DNA from: an uncultured Methylococcaceae bacterium
GTDB lineage: Bacteria; Pseudomonadota; Gammaproteobacteria; Methylococcales; Methylomonadaceae
Direction of reading: 5' to 3'
DNA length: 8,020 nucleotides
Assembly: GCA_903903765.1 (NCBI GenBank)
Contig: CAIVAH010000114.1
Coordinates: forward strand, 1-8,020
In this document: positions 6,497 to 8,020 of the stretch, piece after piece
Layout: the number at the start of each line of letters is the position of its first letter
Numbering within the stretch: position 1 is the stretch's first letter
Position numbers and translations under genes: made by a program
Notes under the pieces: model-generated
Database searches by the model: none
Told to the model about the DNA's origin: nothing
Seen by the model: the letters and a program-made list of their open reading frames with translations, nothing else

Positions 6497-6934
6497 TTAG
6501 CACTTAAGATCTGTCACTTGGCCTGTTTCACGATATCGGCTGTAATCGGCAAGCACCTGTGCATGATCAAAAGCTAATGTTTCTGGTAAAGCATCTAAAC
6601 TAAATATTTGATAATTCCTTGCATCATCTGCCGCTACGGGGACCCCAGATGCTTCAGCAACATAAACCGCTGTGACGGTGTGACCACGAGTGTCACGAGC
6701 GGGATCAGAATAAATACCTAACAAACCTAATAATTTAACATGTAAACTCACCTCTTCAAGTGCTTCACGAACAGCGGCTTGTTCAACAATCTCACCAACA
6801 TCTACAAAACCACCAGGAATAGCCCAACCATAGGGCGGATTAGCACGTTCTATTAAAACAATGGGGCGCCCAGGGAAATCTATCAACTCAATAATGGTAT
6901 CAGCAGCAATTAAAGGGGTTACTGGTTTATACAT
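6497..6934 (-). CDS. NUDIX hydrolase, ADP-ribose pyrophosphatase-like
   Basis: This 145-residue single-domain protein should be a cytoplasmic, Mg2+-dependent hydrolase of nucleoside diphosphates linked to another group. The Nudix box runs from Gly42 to Leu64: GFVDVGE (42-48), then seven residues, REALEE (56-61), then V-S-L. All catalytic Glu/Arg positions are present. The usual Gly near the box end is Ser63, a tolerated but non-consensus change. The preceding PPYGWAIPGG (33-42) is typical of ADP-ribose pyrophosphatase-like members, and Pro78 lies 15 residues after the Ser63 position, a spacing reported as an ADP-ribose marker. The substrate remains an inference. The ATG at 6932-6934 is supported by AGGA 8 bases upstream, inside the lplT end. 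The gap to lplT is only 3 bases, so the two are almost certainly co-transcribed and perhaps translationally coupled. Confidence 0.88.
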   Translation of the reverse strand: MYKPVTPLIAADTIIELIDFPGRPIVLIERANPPYGWAIPGGFVDVGEIVEQAAVREALEEVSLHVKLLGLLGIYSDPARDTRGHTVTAVYVAEASGVPVAADDARNYQIFSLDALPETLAFDHAQVLADYSRYRETGQVTDLKC

Positions 6935-6937
6935 AAT

Positions 6938-8020
6938 TTAATTCCTATCCTGATCGTGCCCATGTTTTTTAGCCAACCATCCCATTGTTAAGGAAATAAA
7001 TAAGCCAAAAATAATTACAATATGATTAACTGAAAAGCCAGCTTTAATCATTAAAGCATAAGCACCAAGCATGAGCAAAATACTCAAATTTTCATTAAAA
7101 TTTTGTACTGCAATAGAATGACCAGAGCCCATCAATTGATGTCCACGGTATTGTAATAATGCATTCATCGGAATTAAAAAACTACCTGCCAACATACCTA
7201 CAACTAATAAAAACAAAACAGAAACACGCCAATCAGTTACAAATATCATGCATAAAACTACTATGCCCATTGCAATACCTAAAGGCAATACTTTGACCGC
7301 ATGATCTAAGGGCACTGCCTTTGCAGCAATAGCTGCTCCAATAGCCAATCCAACCGCTACCACTGCCGTTAGTTGCGTAGCTTGCTCTAAATCAAAATTT
7401 AATACCACAGCTGCCCATGTTAAAACGATAAAACGTAAACTGGTTCCTGCCCCCCAAAATAATGATGTTACCGCTAAAGAAACTTGCCCCAACGGATCTT
7501 TCCATAATGACAGAAAACTGTTCCAAAAGTCCATTATCAAAACTTTAGGAGTTGGTTTTGAAAGACGATGCTCAATGGGTAATTTAGGAATATAACAATT
7601 TAAAGCTGCAGCGACTAAATACATACCCAAAATAACCAAAATAGCAAACTCAGCTGCGGTATCAATCCCAAAATTAAACGGTAAAGAAACTAATTGCTGG
7701 ACAATCAGCGTCTCAACTCTATGACCAATTAACAAACCGCCAAAAACAGCACCCAAAATAATAGAAGCCACAGTTAAACCTTCCATCCAACCATTTGCCC
7801 ATACCAAGCGATCAACTGGCAAGCATTCAGTTAAAATCCCATACTTTGCAGGTGAATATAAGGCAGCGCCAACACCGACAATGCCATATGAAAGTAACGG
7901 ATGTAAACCAAATAACATTGCTAAACAGCCAATAATTTTAATACTGTTACTAATAAACATCACCTTACCTTTAGGCAAAGCATCAGAAAATGCACCCACA
8001 AATGGAGCCAAAATAATAAA
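6938..8020 (-). CDS. lplT: Lysophospholipid transporter LplT, N-terminus cut by window edge
   Basis: The frame is open to the right edge, giving 360 residues of an MFS-type carrier. E. coli LplT is about 397 residues, so the first helix or two are missing. The edge reads F-I-I-L-A-P-F-V-G, which aligns from memory with the E. coli APFVG region, so the TTG at 8009-8011 is an internal Leu codon and not the start. Other LplT hallmarks: SDALPKGKVM soon after, VGVGAALYSPAKYGIL about 45 residues into the visible part, and ANGWMEG. In E. coli LplT flips lysophospholipids (chiefly lysophosphatidylethanolamine) across the inner membrane for re-acylation by Aas. No aas gene is seen downstream here, where a NUDIX gene follows after 3 bases. 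An upstream acyltransferase gene outside the window is possible. Confidence 0.88.
   Translation of the reverse strand, partial: FIILAPFVGAFSDALPKGKVMFISNSIKIIGCLAMLFGLHPLLSYGIVGVGAALYSPAKYGILTECLPVDRLVWANGWMEGLTVASIILGAVFGGLLIGHRVETLIVQQLVSLPFNFGIDTAAEFAILVILGMYLVAAALNCYIPKLPIEHRLSKPTPKVLIMDFWNSFLSLWKDPLGQVSLAVTSLFWGAGTSLRFIVLTWAAVVLNFDLEQATQLTAVVAVGLAIGAAIAAKAVPLDHAVKVLPLGIAMGIVVLCMIFVTDWRVSVLFLLVVGMLAGSFLIPMNALLQYRGHQLMGSGHSIAVQNFNENLSILLMLGAYALMIKAGFSVNHIVIIFGLFISLTMGWLAKKHGHDQDRN

Noticed and set aside
8009..8011. TTG as start of the LplT protein
   Set aside because: The frame continues upstream to the edge with residues that align to LplT (F-I-I-L before APFVG). The codon is internal and the gene is simply cut by the window.
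1..8020. Mobile element, CRISPR array, tRNA or prophage signal
   Set aside because: There are no regularly spaced repeats, transposase or integrase motifs, or cloverleaf sequences, and all long frames are accounted for by chromosomal-type genes.

Overview
This AT-rich, gene-dense window reads like ordinary chromosome of a gammaproteobacterium. It has a ubiquinone-biosynthesis hydroxylase of the UbiH/UbiF/UbiI type, a YajR-type MFS transporter with its C-terminal domain, and an LplT-type lysophospholipid transporter. I cannot name the genus. I see no insertion sequence, integrase, CRISPR array, tRNA or rRNA, and base composition does not shift obviously between genes.

Layout. (1) 1-1019, minus strand: N-terminal 339 codons of a glutamate synthase large-subunit-like protein, cut by the left edge. 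(2) 1020-1292: a 273-base divergent intergenic region with two AT-rich inverted repeats. (3) 1293-2513, plus: a FAD hydroxylase of the UbiF type. (4) 2531-2911, minus: a small outer-membrane-type lipoprotein of unknown function, convergent with ubiF. (5) 2912-3084: a second divergent intergenic region with a likely promoter. (6) 3085-4506, plus: a dynamin/EHD-like membrane protein whose nucleotide-binding motifs are all degraded. (7) 4546-5049, plus: a multi-pass membrane protein, probably co-transcribed with the dynamin-like gene. (8) 5046 to the right edge, minus: a likely operon transcribed lplT - NUDIX hydrolase - yajR. It ends tail-to-tail against gene 7, with the two stop codons sharing four bases.

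How the genes fit together. Five of the eight genes encode envelope or membrane proteins: the lipoprotein, the dynamin-like protein, the polytopic protein, YajR and LplT. The hydroxylase makes a membrane quinone. Phospholipid recycling (LplT) and membrane remodelling (dynamin-like) could be linked, but the window shows only proximity. The feature most worth a second look is the dynamin-like protein. It keeps the family architecture (N-terminal helix, G-domain, transmembrane hairpin, C-terminal helical tail) but has lost the G1, G3 and G4 signatures in an intact reading frame, which suggests a pseudo-GTPase. The rest looks like housekeeping.
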